A stretch of DNA of 64,000 nt. Origin: Acidiluteibacter sp963716125. Lineage in GTDB: Bacteria; Bacteroidota; Bacteroidia; Flavobacteriales_E; Vicingaceae. A model generated the notes under the pieces. The model was not told the DNA's origin and did not search any database. It saw nothing but the letters and a program-made list of their open reading frames with translations. Below are positions 17,803 through 27,053 of this stretch, in pieces. Made by a program: the position numbers and the translations under genes. The stretch spans positions 2,108,001-2,172,000 of the forward strand of contig OY970294.1 of assembly GCA_963716125.1 (NCBI GenBank), read 5' to 3'. Numbering within the stretch: position 1 is the stretch's first letter; every line of letters starts with the position of its first letter.

Positions 17803-17869
17803 TGATTATATTTTTGCAAAGGTCATAAAAATATTCGTTTTGCAATGATGTGTTGAACCTACAGTTAGA

Positions 17870-18529
17870 TTATTTTGAATTACTCTTTTTAATCATACTG
17901 TCTTCATAAAATGTAACAACACCGCTATTCAAATCATGCATTGCACCTACCACAGCAATTTCTCCTTTATGAATCATCTTCTCTAAGATAAAGCTTCTTT
18001 CCACAATCGCTTTTACTGATCTTTTAACATTAATAGCAGCAACATTTTCTACAAATTCTTCATTTTTAGAATTTCTTTTATCACTATTTTTAACTGTTTT
18101 CTCTTCATAAATTGCCGGTTGTATTTTTGACAATAATTCAGTTAAATTTCCAATTTCTACGTGATCACAAGCACCTTTAATAGCACCACAACTAGAATGA
18201 CCCAAAACCACTAATAATTTAGAGCCTGCTAATTTACAGGCAAATTCCATACTTCCAAGAATATCCGTATTAACAATATTTCCAGCAATTCGGATAGAAA
18301 ATATATCACCTAATCCTTGATCAAAAATTAATTCTGCAGAAGTTCGACTATCAATACAACTAAGTATTGTAGCAAAAGGAAATTGTCCATCAACAGTTTC
18401 ATTGGCTTGCTTTAATAAATTTCTATTGGCCTTTAAATTATTAACAAATCTAACATTGCCTTCTTTTAAAATTTCTAAAGCTGTTGATGGTGTTAATTTG
18501 AATTGATCTTCCTTCGTAAATGTTTTCAT
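17870..18529 (-). CDS. Beta-class carbonic anhydrase
   Basis: The 219-residue cytosolic enzyme interconverts CO2 and bicarbonate. Zinc ligands are Cys58 (LSCIDSR), His111 and Cys114 (LGHSSCGAIKGA). The Asp60-Arg62 dyad is present in SCIDSRTSAE. The GDIFSIRIAGNI segment is conserved. A Lys-rich loop at about 140-160 (EEKTVKNSDKRNSKNEEF) is family-typical. The gene lies 51 bp downstream of an Rrf2 regulator gene on the same strand, so co-transcription is possible. Confidence 0.95.
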   Translation of the reverse strand: MKTFTKEDQFKLTPSTALEILKEGNVRFVNNLKANRNLLKQANETVDGQFPFATILSCIDSRTSAELIFDQGLGDIFSIRIAGNIVNTDILGSMEFACKLAGSKLLVVLGHSSCGAIKGACDHVEIGNLTELLSKIQPAIYEEKTVKNSDKRNSKNEEFVENVAAINVKRSVKAIVERSFILEKMIHKGEIAVVGAMHDLNSGVVTFYEDSMIKKSNSK

Positions 18530-18580
18530 TTAATTACTTCTTTAATATTTGTTTTGGATTTGCAATATCCTAAAATTAAA

Positions 18581-19030
18581 TCAATTATTTGTTTGATTTG
18601 ATATTCTAAGTTGATCTTCTCTTTTAATAATATCAGCCAAAGTGGCATTTTTTAAACGCTCTACTGTTTCATTTCTAATCTCTAAAAACACTTCACGAAT
18701 ACCACAAATTTCTTCATCTATACATTCTTCACAGCGCTCGTAAAACCTGTAGGTAGCACAAGGTAATAAGGCTACAGCACCATCAAACAAGCGAGTAATT
18801 TCTGCCATATCTATCTCATTTGGTTTTTTATTGAGTTGATAACCACCAAATTTCCCTTTTTTACTATTTAAAATTCTTGCATTTTTTAAATCTAACAAAA
18901 TAGATTCTAAAAATTTATGAGGAATATTTTGATCTTTTGAGATTTGACTGATTGGTATAGCGTCTTCATTTTCTCTTTTTGCGAGATATACCAATGCATT
19001 TATCGCATATTTTGTCTTTTTAGATAGCAC
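18581..19030 (-). CDS. Rrf2-family transcriptional regulator
   Basis: The 149-residue protein has the N-terminal winged helix typical of Rrf2 (MLSKKTKYAINALVYLAKRE and ISQISKDQNIPHKFLESILLDL, then the wing GKFGGYQL). The C-terminal cysteines Cys91, Cys100, Cys103 and Cys109 could hold an Fe-S cluster, as in IscR/NsrR/RsrR relatives, so it may sense redox or iron-sulfur status. Targets are unknown. The downstream carbonic anhydrase gene and the thioredoxin/rhodanese operon nearby are candidates only by position. Confidence 0.9.
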   Translation of the reverse strand: MLSKKTKYAINALVYLAKRENEDAIPISQISKDQNIPHKFLESILLDLKNARILNSKKGKFGGYQLNKKPNEIDMAEITRLFDGAVALLPCATYRFYERCEECIDEEICGIREVFLEIRNETVERLKNATLADIIKREDQLRISNQTNN

Positions 19031-19146
19031 TATGTAAAAATATACATAATCAATAAACCTTCTAAATTTTAAATTGATTTTATTTTAAAAATATTGATTG
19101 TAAGAATGGGAATATTAATTTAGCTTCCTAATTTAAAAACAAAAAA

Positions 19147-19497
19147 ATGAAAAAAATAATTTTAGGTTTAGGTTTAATTTTTGCCACTTTGTGTTCATTT
19201 TCACAAGAATATCAAATTGTTACAACTATTGAGTCTGTAGTTCCTGCAGGAATTGGTAGATCGAGAATGTTAAAAACAAATGATCAAGGAAATTTAGAAG
19301 AAATTAAAATGGAAAACTTTTTTAGTATTGCCGGAATTAACTTTGGCAATGTAAAAGCCAATGATAAAATGATTTCTGATATGATCAATGAAATGATACA
19401 GAAAGGGTGGGAGTTAGATAATATTGTTACAGGTGTTTATGCCACTGAAACTAGTACAGGTATTTTTATAAGTAGGTATTTTTTCAAAAAAGATTAA
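19147..19497 (+). CDS. Small secreted hypothetical protein
   Basis: The 116-residue protein has a clear signal peptide (KKIILGLGLIFATLCSFSQ), followed by about 96 residues: EYQIVTTIESVVPAGIGRSR, then KMISDMINEMIQKGWELDN and a final strand GIFISRYFFKK. The 'xxxINEMIQKGWELDNIVTG...' pattern resembles DUF4177-like small alpha/beta domains, but I would not assign it. It has its own promoter region opposite the Rrf2 gene and a strong terminator right after its stop. Confidence 0.75.
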   Translation: MKKIILGLGLIFATLCSFSQEYQIVTTIESVVPAGIGRSRMLKTNDQGNLEEIKMENFFSIAGINFGNVKANDKMISDMINEMIQKGWELDNIVTGVYATETSTGIFISRYFFKKD

Positions 19498-19498
19498 G

Positions 19499-19542
19499 AA
19501 AAGGCTGCTTTTTTCAGAATTCTAAAAAGCAGCCTTTTCTAT
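19499..19542 (+). terminator. Bidirectional terminator between convergent genes
   Basis: Arms aaaaggctgcttttt (19499-19513) and aaaaagcagcctttt (19524-19538) pair perfectly. It lies between the convergent 19147-19497 and thioredoxin genes and can serve both. Confidence 0.88.
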
Positions 19543-19553
19543 TTTCAATTCGT

Positions 19554-19853
19554 TTATTGATTTTGCAAAATCAACTTCTCTAATTCATTAATTGGTACAA
19601 CACCAGATTGTCTCCATTTAATTTCTCCTTTTTTAAATAAAATTAAAGTGGGAACACCTTGCACCTTATAGACTTGAGCAGCCTTTTGATTTTTATCTAC
19701 TTCTATTTTTATAATGATTGCTTTATCACCAATTTTTAATTTTAGATCTTCTAAAATTGGCGCCATCGCTTTACAAGGGCCACACCATTCAGCAAAGAAA
19801 TCAACTAATGTAGGTTTCTCACTATTAATTATTTCTGAAAATTTTGAAGCCAT
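19554..19853 (-). CDS. trxA: Thioredoxin
   Basis: The 99-residue single-domain thioredoxin has active site WCGPCK (Cys24, Cys27) and the cis-proline segment QGVPTLILFKKGEI. It lacks a signal peptide, so it is cytosolic. It is the last gene of an operon with a rhodanese and a 54-residue membrane protein, 22 bp after the latter. The arrangement suggests a role in sulfur or persulfide relay rather than general disulfide reduction; that is inference. Confidence 0.92.
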   Translation of the reverse strand: MASKFSEIINSEKPTLVDFFAEWCGPCKAMAPILEDLKLKIGDKAIIIKIEVDKNQKAAQVYKVQGVPTLILFKKGEIKWRQSGVVPINELEKLILQNQ

Positions 19854-19875
19854 ATATTTATTTGTTTATTTTTTG

Positions 19876-20040
19876 TCAATTACAATTATTGCTAACAGAT
19901 GAATTTTTTCTCAATAGAGGAAAACCTATAAAAGGAATCAAGAGGATAAGTAGCAACTCATTGCTTCTATAAATTTCAATAGTAATCAAAAGAATTAAAA
20001 TTATTCGAATCCATTTTGAGATTTTAAACCAATTAAACAT
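19876..20040 (-). CDS. 54-residue membrane protein, DUF2892/YgaP-tail-like
   Basis: This short gene reads MFNWFKISKWIRIILILLIT at its N-terminus, then a second hydrophobic stretch (LLLILLIPFIGFPLL) and ends SNNCN. Two helices with an Arg-Ile-Ile-Leu start and a terminal Cys are reminiscent of DUF2892, the membrane domain attached to rhodanese in YgaP. Its ATG overlaps the rhodanese stop by one base (TGATG), a hallmark of translational coupling, and thioredoxin follows 22 bp downstream. Coupling makes it very likely real. The DUF2892 link is tentative. Confidence 0.78.
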   Translation of the reverse strand: MFNWFKISKWIRIILILLITIEIYRSNELLLILLIPFIGFPLLRKNSSVSNNCN

Positions 20041-20357
20041 CAATTCATTTTTTTATTTAAACTCATCCAGCCGCCACCATTGTATACTTCTTGATAACCG
20101 GCTGATTTTAAAATACCTTTTGCCAAAGAACTTCTCATTCCTGAAGCACAACAAGTAATAATGGGTCTATTTTTATCTTCAATTTTTGATAAATTAGTAT
20201 TGATTTGATCCAAAGGTATGTTCAATGATCCTTTTATATGCCCTTCATTATACTCTCCCTTTGTTCGGACATCAATAATTAAAGCATTTCTATTTTTTAA
20301 TTCTTTATAATCTATTTTTGATCCAAACCCAAACAGTTGTTTTAAAGTATTTAACAT
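20040..20357 (-). CDS. Rhodanese-like sulfurtransferase
   Basis: The 105-residue single rhodanese domain has DVRTKGEYNEGHIKGSLNIP, the classic CDC25-like entry motif, and the active loop TCCASGMRSS with the catalytic Cys70. It would carry persulfide sulfur. A short N-terminal hydrophobic patch (TLKQLFGFG) precedes the domain; there is no signal peptide. It heads the operon rhodanese, mini-membrane protein, thioredoxin. Confidence 0.92.
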   Translation of the reverse strand: MLNTLKQLFGFGSKIDYKELKNRNALIIDVRTKGEYNEGHIKGSLNIPLDQINTNLSKIEDKNRPIITCCASGMRSSLAKGILKSAGYQEVYNGGGWMSLNKKMN

Positions 20358-20480
20358 AATTTTGTTAGCTATAAATTTTTACAAAGGTAAGGAGAAGCTT
20401 GTATTTTTGCTCTTGAAATGAGCAACATTTTGTTTTTAACCATTCATCGAAAAATGAAGGATAAACTGCATTATTCAATT

Positions 20481-20488
20481 TACTTTTG
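20481..20488 (+). promoter_or_regulatory. Putative -7 box TACTTTTG upstream of the giant T9SS gene
   Basis: TACTTTTG fits the Bacteroidota -7 consensus TAnnTTTG. It lies about 115 bp upstream of the start at 20604, which leaves room for the 32-codon leader frame at 20509. No clear TTG -33 box is placed at the usual distance. Confidence 0.4.
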
Positions 20489-20508
20489 CAGTAATTAATT
20501 GGAAAAAT

Positions 20509-20607
20509 ATGAAAATTATGCAACTATTTAAGGTCAATTTTCGTACTTATAGATTAATAGTTAAGTTAATAACAACTAATACACTACTGCACTTATTTAA
20601 ATTATGA
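20509..20607 (+). CDS. Possible 32-residue leader peptide overlapping the giant gene start
   Basis: An ATG at 20509 opens a frame of 32 codons (MKIMQLFKVNFRTYRLIVKL at its start) whose TGA at 20605-20607 overlaps the ATG of the 1711-residue gene (ATGA). It is basic and hydrophobic. The overlap suggests translational coupling of the large gene, but a frame this short could arise by chance in AT-rich DNA. Confidence 0.3.
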   Translation: MKIMQLFKVNFRTYRLIVKLITTNTLLHLFKL

Positions 20608-23600
20608 AAAGAATTTTACTTTTTCTTACCATTTCTTTAGTTTCAAACTTAAGCAGTTTTTCTCAATGTAATACTTTGGATACAGCAGTGTCAAGTATTA
20701 ATTTAATTGGTCCTGAAATGAATAGTGCTGGTATATCAGTTGCTTACAATCCTCAAAATCATTTATATTACTCCATTAGTGGAAGTGTTACTAATAATAA
20801 TGTTATTACTTTTGATTCGCTAGGAAATCAAGTGAATGTTGGTTACAACACGAATTTTGATCATAGAGGCTTATGGTGGAATCCAATCCTGCAACAATTA
20901 GAAACAAATGGGAATAATACCACTATTAGAAGTTTTAGTTTGGATACAAATAAGTATGCAAAGAAAACTACAAGTGTTATATTTTCTGCCAATCAGCCTT
21001 TTAGTCAGTCGTGTGGAAAGTTAGATTATATTGATAATGAACTAATCTATTACTTTAATGGTAGAATTTACAGAAAAGATAGAGTAACAAATGCTACAAT
21101 CGGTAATTTTATAATTACTGGTTTGCCAGTTCCTGCTTCTAACTTAGAATATTTTATAGGTTATACTGGTTGCATAGGCAAAGAATTTGTAGTTTATGAT
21201 TATGTGAATAAAGCACTTTATTACATTAATAAAACGACAGGTGCTTATGTCACCACTACTTATATGCCTTCGTCTGTTCCTTCTGTTTCATGGTATAATA
21301 TGTCTTATGCTAATGAGCAAGTATTTTTTCGTTCAGGAACTACTTGGAGTGGATATAGAGTTATTCCTAAATGTGACTCATTGACTGTTTCTGTTAGTAC
21401 TACTGGGTTAGTTTGTGCTCAAACTCCTATCACTTTAAATGCTACATCCATTCATTCAGCTAACATCACATGGGATAATGGCGTTACTAATAATGTTCCG
21501 TTTTTTCCTTCTATTACTAAAACTTATACTGCTACGAGCAGTGATTCCAATGATTGTTTTGCATCAGTAGTTGTTCCTGTAAAACCCATTTCAAATTTAA
21601 CCGCAGCTGTTGAAGTTTGTGAAAGTTATTTGAGTCCTACTGGAAATACGTACACCACAACAGGAACTTATTATGATACTTTGACGAATTCAGTTGGTTG
21701 TGATAGTATTATTACTACCAATTTAATAGTAAATTACAATACACCATCTATTCTTAATATTTCCTCTTGTGGCAATTACAATTCTCCGAGTGGAAATTAC
21801 GTTTGGACTTCAACAGGGACTTATTATGACACTATACCAACTACAAAAGGTTGTGATAGTACAATGACTATTAATTTAGGTGTATTTAATAGCACTTTCT
21901 CAAGCATTTCTGATACGGTTTGCGATACATATACTTCACCGAGTGGTAATTACGTTTGGGGCTTGTCTGGTATCTATAAGGACACTATTATGAATGTGAA
22001 TGGATGTGATAGTGTAATAACTATTGATTTGACCATAAAAAATAGCAGTTTATATAGTTTTTCTCAATCTGTTTGTGATAGTATTGTCGCACCTTCTGGA
22101 AAAGTATTCTATAGTTCAGGTTTAAAATATGACACCATTCCAAATGCAATCGGTTGTGATAGTATTATACTAATTAATCTAACTGTATACAATTCCACCT
22201 CTTTTAGTTTTAGTGAAGTTGTTTGTGATAATTATACTTCGCCTTCTGCTAATTTTACGTGGAACACTTCAGGTATTTATAAGGATACTATACAAAATAG
22301 CAATGGCTGTGATAGTGTTTTAACAATTAATTTAACGGTTAACAAAAAATCTTTTTCTGTCATAAATTTATATGTGTGTGATTCTTTGATTTCACCAAGT
22401 GGTCTTTACATTTGGAGAAATACTGGTATCTATTTTGATACTTTAGTAGGAGGGAATAGCAAAGCTTGTGATTCTATCATCACAGTAAACCTTTCCGTAA
22501 GAAAAAAATCATTTGATACCTTAAATATTACTTCTTGTCTTGCATACAATTCACCAAGTGGAAAATACAATTGGGCAACAAGTGGATCTTATTTAGATAC
22601 CATCCCAAATGCAGAAGGTTGTGATTCGATAATGTTATTTAACCTTACAATCACTCAAAACTCTACGAATACTTTTGCTTTTACTGCTTGTGATAGTTTA
22701 GTATCTCCAAGTGGTAATTTTGTCTATAAAAGTAGTGGAACTTATATCGATACATTATTTGGTGCCAATTCAGAGGCTTGTGATTCAATAATGGTTATTA
22801 ATTTAACACTTATAAATGCCACTTTTAGCAGTATTAATGTAACAACTTGTGATAAATACACTTCACCTTCAACTAATAATGTTTGGTCGATAAGTGGTGT
22901 TTATCAAGATACTTTGATTAACAATATGGGATGTGATAGTGTAATTACTGTAAATCTTACCATTTTAAATTCAACTATTAATACTATTAACCCTGTAGTT
23001 TGTGATGAATATACATCACCATCAGGAATCTACACTTGGGCAAGTTCAGGAATCTATTCGGATACATTGACTAATTCAGTGGGTTGTGATAGCATTATTA
23101 TTATCAATTTAACCGTTAAAGAATCTACTTTTGATACTTTAAATGCTTTAGATTGTTATACATATACTTCGCCTTCAGGCAATTATGTGTGGACGACAAG
23201 TGGTATTTATCAAGATACAATAATGAATGTTGCAGCATGCGACAGCATAATAACAATCAATTTAACCGTTGTGAGTTCATCAGTCAATAATGTATCTATT
23301 TCAGGTTGTGATAGTGTTATTTCACCTTCAGGAAAGTATACGTGGAAAACCAATGGGGTTTACATGGATACCTTAACAAGTAGTTTAGGATGTGATAGTA
23401 TTTTATGGATTAATTTAAGTCTTTATTCTAAAACATTTACCACTGTCAATATTACCTCTTGTGATAGTTTGATTTCTCCTTCAGGAAATTATACCTGGTC
23501 TATTGGTGGAACTTATCAAGATACAATTAGCGGACAAGGTGGATGTGACAGCATTTTGACCATTAATCTGACCATAATTAACAGTTCATATTATAGTTTT

Positions 23601-25739
23601 TCTGATTCAGCTTGTGTTAGCTATCCTTCACCTTCAGGTAAATTTATATGGAATACTTCAGGAATTTATAAGGATACTTTGGTGAATTCTGTGGGATGTG
23701 ATAGTATTCTATCAATTAATTTATTGATTAAAAATAATAGCTTTGATACAATAACTGTTTCTAATTGCTATTCTTATGTTTCGCCATCTGCATTAAACAC
23801 ATGGACAACATCAGGAACTTATCATGATACCCTGCCCAATACAATTGGCTGTGATAGCATTATAACTATCTATTTAACCATAGATACTGCTACCTCAGAT
23901 TCTCTTCATCTTGTTGGTTGTAATAGTATTCTTTCTCCAAGTGGAAATTTTGTGTGGACGAGTTCAGGTACTTATTTAGATACAATTCCTAATTCAAAAG
24001 GCTGTGATAGTTTATTAACCGTAATTGCAGCAGTTTATTTCCCTACATCTGTGAGTACTAATGAAATTACTTGTGATTCATATACCTCACCAAGTGGTTT
24101 ATATACTTTGACAACAAGTGGAAATTATAAAGATACTATTGCTGGCTTAGGCGGTTGCGATAGTATTTTAAATATTCAATTGACTATCTTGAATAGTACT
24201 TCATTTGCTATATTTGATACTGTTTGTGGAGCTTATACTTCTCCAAGTGGAAATTATATTTATACCAGCACAGGAGTTTATTCTGATACCATTCCTAACA
24301 GTATAGGTTGTGACAGTGTGATTACCTTAAACTTAAATATCAAAAAGCTGAGCAGAGATACTATCTCAGTAGATGCTTGCATTAAATATGTTTCGCCGTC
24401 GGGTAAATATATTTGGAATATAAATGGAACCTATCAAGATACCTTAACTAATGCAGTAGGATGTGACAGTATTATAACTGTAAAATTGAAATTATTTGAT
24501 ACATCTTCATCTATTAACAGTTTTTCTTCTTGTGATTCATTGATATCGCCTAGTGGTAAGTATGTGTGGACTGCCAGTGGAATTTATAATGATACAATAG
24601 TGAATCATTTAGGTTGCGATAGTGTGATGCTAATTAGTTTGACCATTTTAAATCCAACATTTGATACCTTATTTACTACATCATGTGATTCTTACACTTC
24701 GCCAAGTGGAAACTTTAATTGGACAAGTACAGGAATTTATCAGGATACTATAAATAATTCAGTGGGATGTGATAGTATATTGACCATTAATCTGACAATA
24801 AATAACAGTAGCACAATTACTTTATTGGATTCAGCTTGTTCTATTTATACTTCTCCAAGTGGAAATTACACATGGACTCAAAGTGGAACTTATTTTGACA
24901 CCATACCTTCAACTATAGGTTGTGATAGTTTATTAACTATTCAATTAAAAATTCTAGAAAGTAGAGATACTATTAATGTAAGTGCCTGCGATACTTTTGT
25001 TTCTCCTAGTGGTTTGTACAGATGGTCAGAAAGTGGAACTTATTTCGATACCATTCCAAATGTTGCATCTTGTGATAGTTTAATGGTCATCAATTTAAGT
25101 ATTGATAAGTCTTTCGATACACTAAACTTATCAAGCTGTGGTTTGTATGTTTCACCAAGTGGAAAATATATTTGGAATAGCAGCGGAACGTATCAAGATA
25201 CTTTAGTAGCTGCAAACACTTTGGGTTGTGATTCAATTGTAACATTTAATTTAACTATTGATACAATTGATATTACAGTTAACTTAAACGAACCTAATTT
25301 AACAGCCAATGCGATAGGAGCTACTTACCAATGGTTGGATTGTGATAGTTCATTTGCTCCAATAACCGGAGCTACTTCAGCTTTATTTACAGCAGTTAAA
25401 AATGGTAATTATGCGGTAGAAATTAGTAAAAATGGTTGTGTAGACACTTCTGTTTGTTATTCTGTACTTAATATTGGTTTAAACGAGCAAAATCAAGCAT
25501 TTAATGTCAACATGTATCCTAATCCAACAGAAGGAAAAGTGAGAATAGATTTAGGATCATTCAACGAAAGTATTAGTTTAACCGTTAGAGATATTGAAGG
25601 CAGAATAGTCTTTGAAAGTCAATATAAACAAGCGAACAGAATAGAATTTGAATTAGAAGAGAGTAGAGGGATCTATTTTGTAGCATTGAGAAATGAAAAA
25701 GGATTTACGAAAGTGATGAAGCTAGTGAAGAATAGATAA
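20604..25739 (+). CDS. Giant T9SS-secreted repeat protein (24 Cys repeats)
   Basis: The 1711-residue protein starts with a signal peptide ending near SSFSQ. Residues about 25-260 form a beta-rich N-domain, and about 265-335 an Ig/PKD-like segment. From about 338 to 1552 there are 24 repeats of roughly 51 residues with consensus C-D-S-Y-T-S-P-S-G-N-Y-x-W-T-x-S-G-x-Y, then DT(I/L)xNxxGCDSI and a beta strand. The two Cys per unit could form disulfides. A short Ig-like segment (EPNLTANAIGATYQWLDC) follows. Then comes a type A sorting domain (MYPNPTEGKVRIDLG to KVMKLVKN). It is exported by T9SS and is probably a surface adhesin or filamentous coat protein. Confidence 0.93.
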   Translation: MKRILLFLTISLVSNLSSFSQCNTLDTAVSSINLIGPEMNSAGISVAYNPQNHLYYSISGSVTNNNVITFDSLGNQVNVGYNTNFDHRGLWWNPILQQLETNGNNTTIRSFSLDTNKYAKKTTSVIFSANQPFSQSCGKLDYIDNELIYYFNGRIYRKDRVTNATIGNFIITGLPVPASNLEYFIGYTGCIGKEFVVYDYVNKALYYINKTTGAYVTTTYMPSSVPSVSWYNMSYANEQVFFRSGTTWSGYRVIPKCDSLTVSVSTTGLVCAQTPITLNATSIHSANITWDNGVTNNVPFFPSITKTYTATSSDSNDCFASVVVPVKPISNLTAAVEVCESYLSPTGNTYTTTGTYYDTLTNSVGCDSIITTNLIVNYNTPSILNISSCGNYNSPSGNYVWTSTGTYYDTIPTTKGCDSTMTINLGVFNSTFSSISDTVCDTYTSPSGNYVWGLSGIYKDTIMNVNGCDSVITIDLTIKNSSLYSFSQSVCDSIVAPSGKVFYSSGLKYDTIPNAIGCDSIILINLTVYNSTSFSFSEVVCDNYTSPSANFTWNTSGIYKDTIQNSNGCDSVLTINLTVNKKSFSVINLYVCDSLISPSGLYIWRNTGIYFDTLVGGNSKACDSIITVNLSVRKKSFDTLNITSCLAYNSPSGKYNWATSGSYLDTIPNAEGCDSIMLFNLTITQNSTNTFAFTACDSLVSPSGNFVYKSSGTYIDTLFGANSEACDSIMVINLTLINATFSSINVTTCDKYTSPSTNNVWSISGVYQDTLINNMGCDSVITVNLTILNSTINTINPVVCDEYTSPSGIYTWASSGIYSDTLTNSVGCDSIIIINLTVKESTFDTLNALDCYTYTSPSGNYVWTTSGIYQDTIMNVAACDSIITINLTVVSSSVNNVSISGCDSVISPSGKYTWKTNGVYMDTLTSSLGCDSILWINLSLYSKTFTTVNITSCDSLISPSGNYTWSIGGTYQDTISGQGGCDSILTINLTIINSSYYSFSDSACVSYPSPSGKFIWNTSGIYKDTLVNSVGCDSILSINLLIKNNSFDTITVSNCYSYVSPSALNTWTTSGTYHDTLPNTIGCDSIITIYLTIDTATSDSLHLVGCNSILSPSGNFVWTSSGTYLDTIPNSKGCDSLLTVIAAVYFPTSVSTNEITCDSYTSPSGLYTLTTSGNYKDTIAGLGGCDSILNIQLTILNSTSFAIFDTVCGAYTSPSGNYIYTSTGVYSDTIPNSIGCDSVITLNLNIKKLSRDTISVDACIKYVSPSGKYIWNINGTYQDTLTNAVGCDSIITVKLKLFDTSSSINSFSSCDSLISPSGKYVWTASGIYNDTIVNHLGCDSVMLISLTILNPTFDTLFTTSCDSYTSPSGNFNWTSTGIYQDTINNSVGCDSILTINLTINNSSTITLLDSACSIYTSPSGNYTWTQSGTYFDTIPSTIGCDSLLTIQLKILESRDTINVSACDTFVSPSGLYRWSESGTYFDTIPNVASCDSLMVINLSIDKSFDTLNLSSCGLYVSPSGKYIWNSSGTYQDTLVAANTLGCDSIVTFNLTIDTIDITVNLNEPNLTANAIGATYQWLDCDSSFAPITGATSALFTAVKNGNYAVEISKNGCVDTSVCYSVLNIGLNEQNQAFNVNMYPNPTEGKVRIDLGSFNESISLTVRDIEGRIVFESQYKQANRIEFELEESRGIYFVALRNEKGFTKVMKLVKNR

Positions 25740-25756
25740 TTTACTTTTATAAGTAA

Positions 25757-25796
25757 AAAAAAGCCTCTAAGAATCAAATCTTAGAGGCTTTTTTAC
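25757..25796 (+). terminator. Terminator after the giant T9SS gene
   Basis: Arms 25757-25772 (aaaaaagcctctaaga) and 25779-25794 pair perfectly around ATCAAA and are followed by T residues. Confidence 0.88.
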
Positions 25797-25895
25797 TAAC
25801 CAAATTACATGAAAAAAACCTTATTCATATATACCAATTTAAAGTAAGACAAAATAAATAGGCTATTCGTCTACTGGTCTTTAAAATAAATTAGT

Positions 25896-26984
25896 TTATT
25901 CCTTCTTCTTTTTCTTGTCATCTTTATTAATTATGCTTGATTGATCTACTTTTATAGTTTGATCAATTTGCTTTTGCAAGGGCTTTATAAAGGCATTTTT
26001 TAGTAAAACTGTAATAGCTTTCCAAGTTCCAATGCTCGTATCATCTATTTTTCCAGATATTGGAACTTTGGTTCCTATTTGATCTTTTTTAGGATTTTCT
26101 AAAACGTTTCCACCTAATCCAACTAAAGCTTCCCACATTTTACCCCAAAAATTTTCTTCTTCATTTTTCCAATCTAAAATTTTTAAATCTTTAATTACGG
26201 GTTTTACATATCCATCTAACTGTTTATCTAATAATGCCATCTCAGTATATAAATTAAATTCACCTTCTTCAGCATCAAAATTGGCATAAGCTTTAAAGAA
26301 ATCATTTAATGCAGGAATATTTAATTTTTCGATACTTAAATTAGCATCAAAGTCAGGAATTTCTTTTAAAATATTGATATCCATATCTACCTTAAAACTA
26401 CCATCACCAATAGTAGAACTCCTTATCATTACTTTAGAAGGTAATTCAGATTCACTATCTTTAGAATTATTCAGATTGGTGGCTATTGCATTGAAATTAT
26501 TAAAATATACATTTACTTTAGGTTCAGAATAATCATCTAAATAGGCAATTCTTCCATCGTTAATTTCAAAACGGTTGATTTGCAATGGAATTAAATCTGT
26601 AATTGTTTTTGTCCAATCGTTTTCTTCACCTGTCTGAACTTCTTCTTCACCAGGACCTGCAGCAAAATTTAAAACGGGCTTCTCCAGAATGATTTCACCA
26701 ACTATTGAACCTTCAAATAAAGCTTTCCATTCTACCGAAATATCAATTGTTTCAATTGCTACAAATGGAGTTTTTATTTCTTTTTCCACGGAGAATAAGT
26801 TTAAACCATGTATTTGATAAGCACCTCTGTATAAAGCTAAATCCACATCATCTATAGAACCTGTATAACCTTCAATCTCCCCTAATACTTTATTTACATA
26901 TTTGACAATAACAAATGGTAATGCTATTCTAATTGCAACTAATACTGCAATAATGATTAATGTGATTTTTGTTCCTTTCTTCAT
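25896..26984 (-). CDS. DUF748 (AsmA-like) protein
   Basis: The 362-residue protein has one N-terminal membrane helix (ITLIIIAVLVAIRIALPFVI) followed by a periplasmic AsmA/DUF748-type domain. Typical motifs are YRGAYQIHGLNLFS, FEGSIVGEIILEKPVLNF, and IPLQINRFEINDGRIAYLDD. It ends in a basic Lys-rich tail (NKDDKKKKKE). AsmA-like proteins are implicated in lipid transport or outer-membrane integrity in other bacteria; the role here is not known. It stands alone between a terminator and the acyl-CoA dehydrogenase gene. Confidence 0.85.
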   Translation of the reverse strand: MKKGTKITLIIIAVLVAIRIALPFVIVKYVNKVLGEIEGYTGSIDDVDLALYRGAYQIHGLNLFSVEKEIKTPFVAIETIDISVEWKALFEGSIVGEIILEKPVLNFAAGPGEEEVQTGEENDWTKTITDLIPLQINRFEINDGRIAYLDDYSEPKVNVYFNNFNAIATNLNNSKDSESELPSKVMIRSSTIGDGSFKVDMDINILKEIPDFDANLSIEKLNIPALNDFFKAYANFDAEEGEFNLYTEMALLDKQLDGYVKPVIKDLKILDWKNEEENFWGKMWEALVGLGGNVLENPKKDQIGTKVPISGKIDDTSIGTWKAITVLLKNAFIKPLQKQIDQTIKVDQSSIINKDDKKKKKE

Positions 26985-27053
26985 ATTTTTAAATTAAATT
27001 TTTTTATTAATCTTCCAGGTTCTAAGTCCAATAACTATCAAAACTAAACTTTC

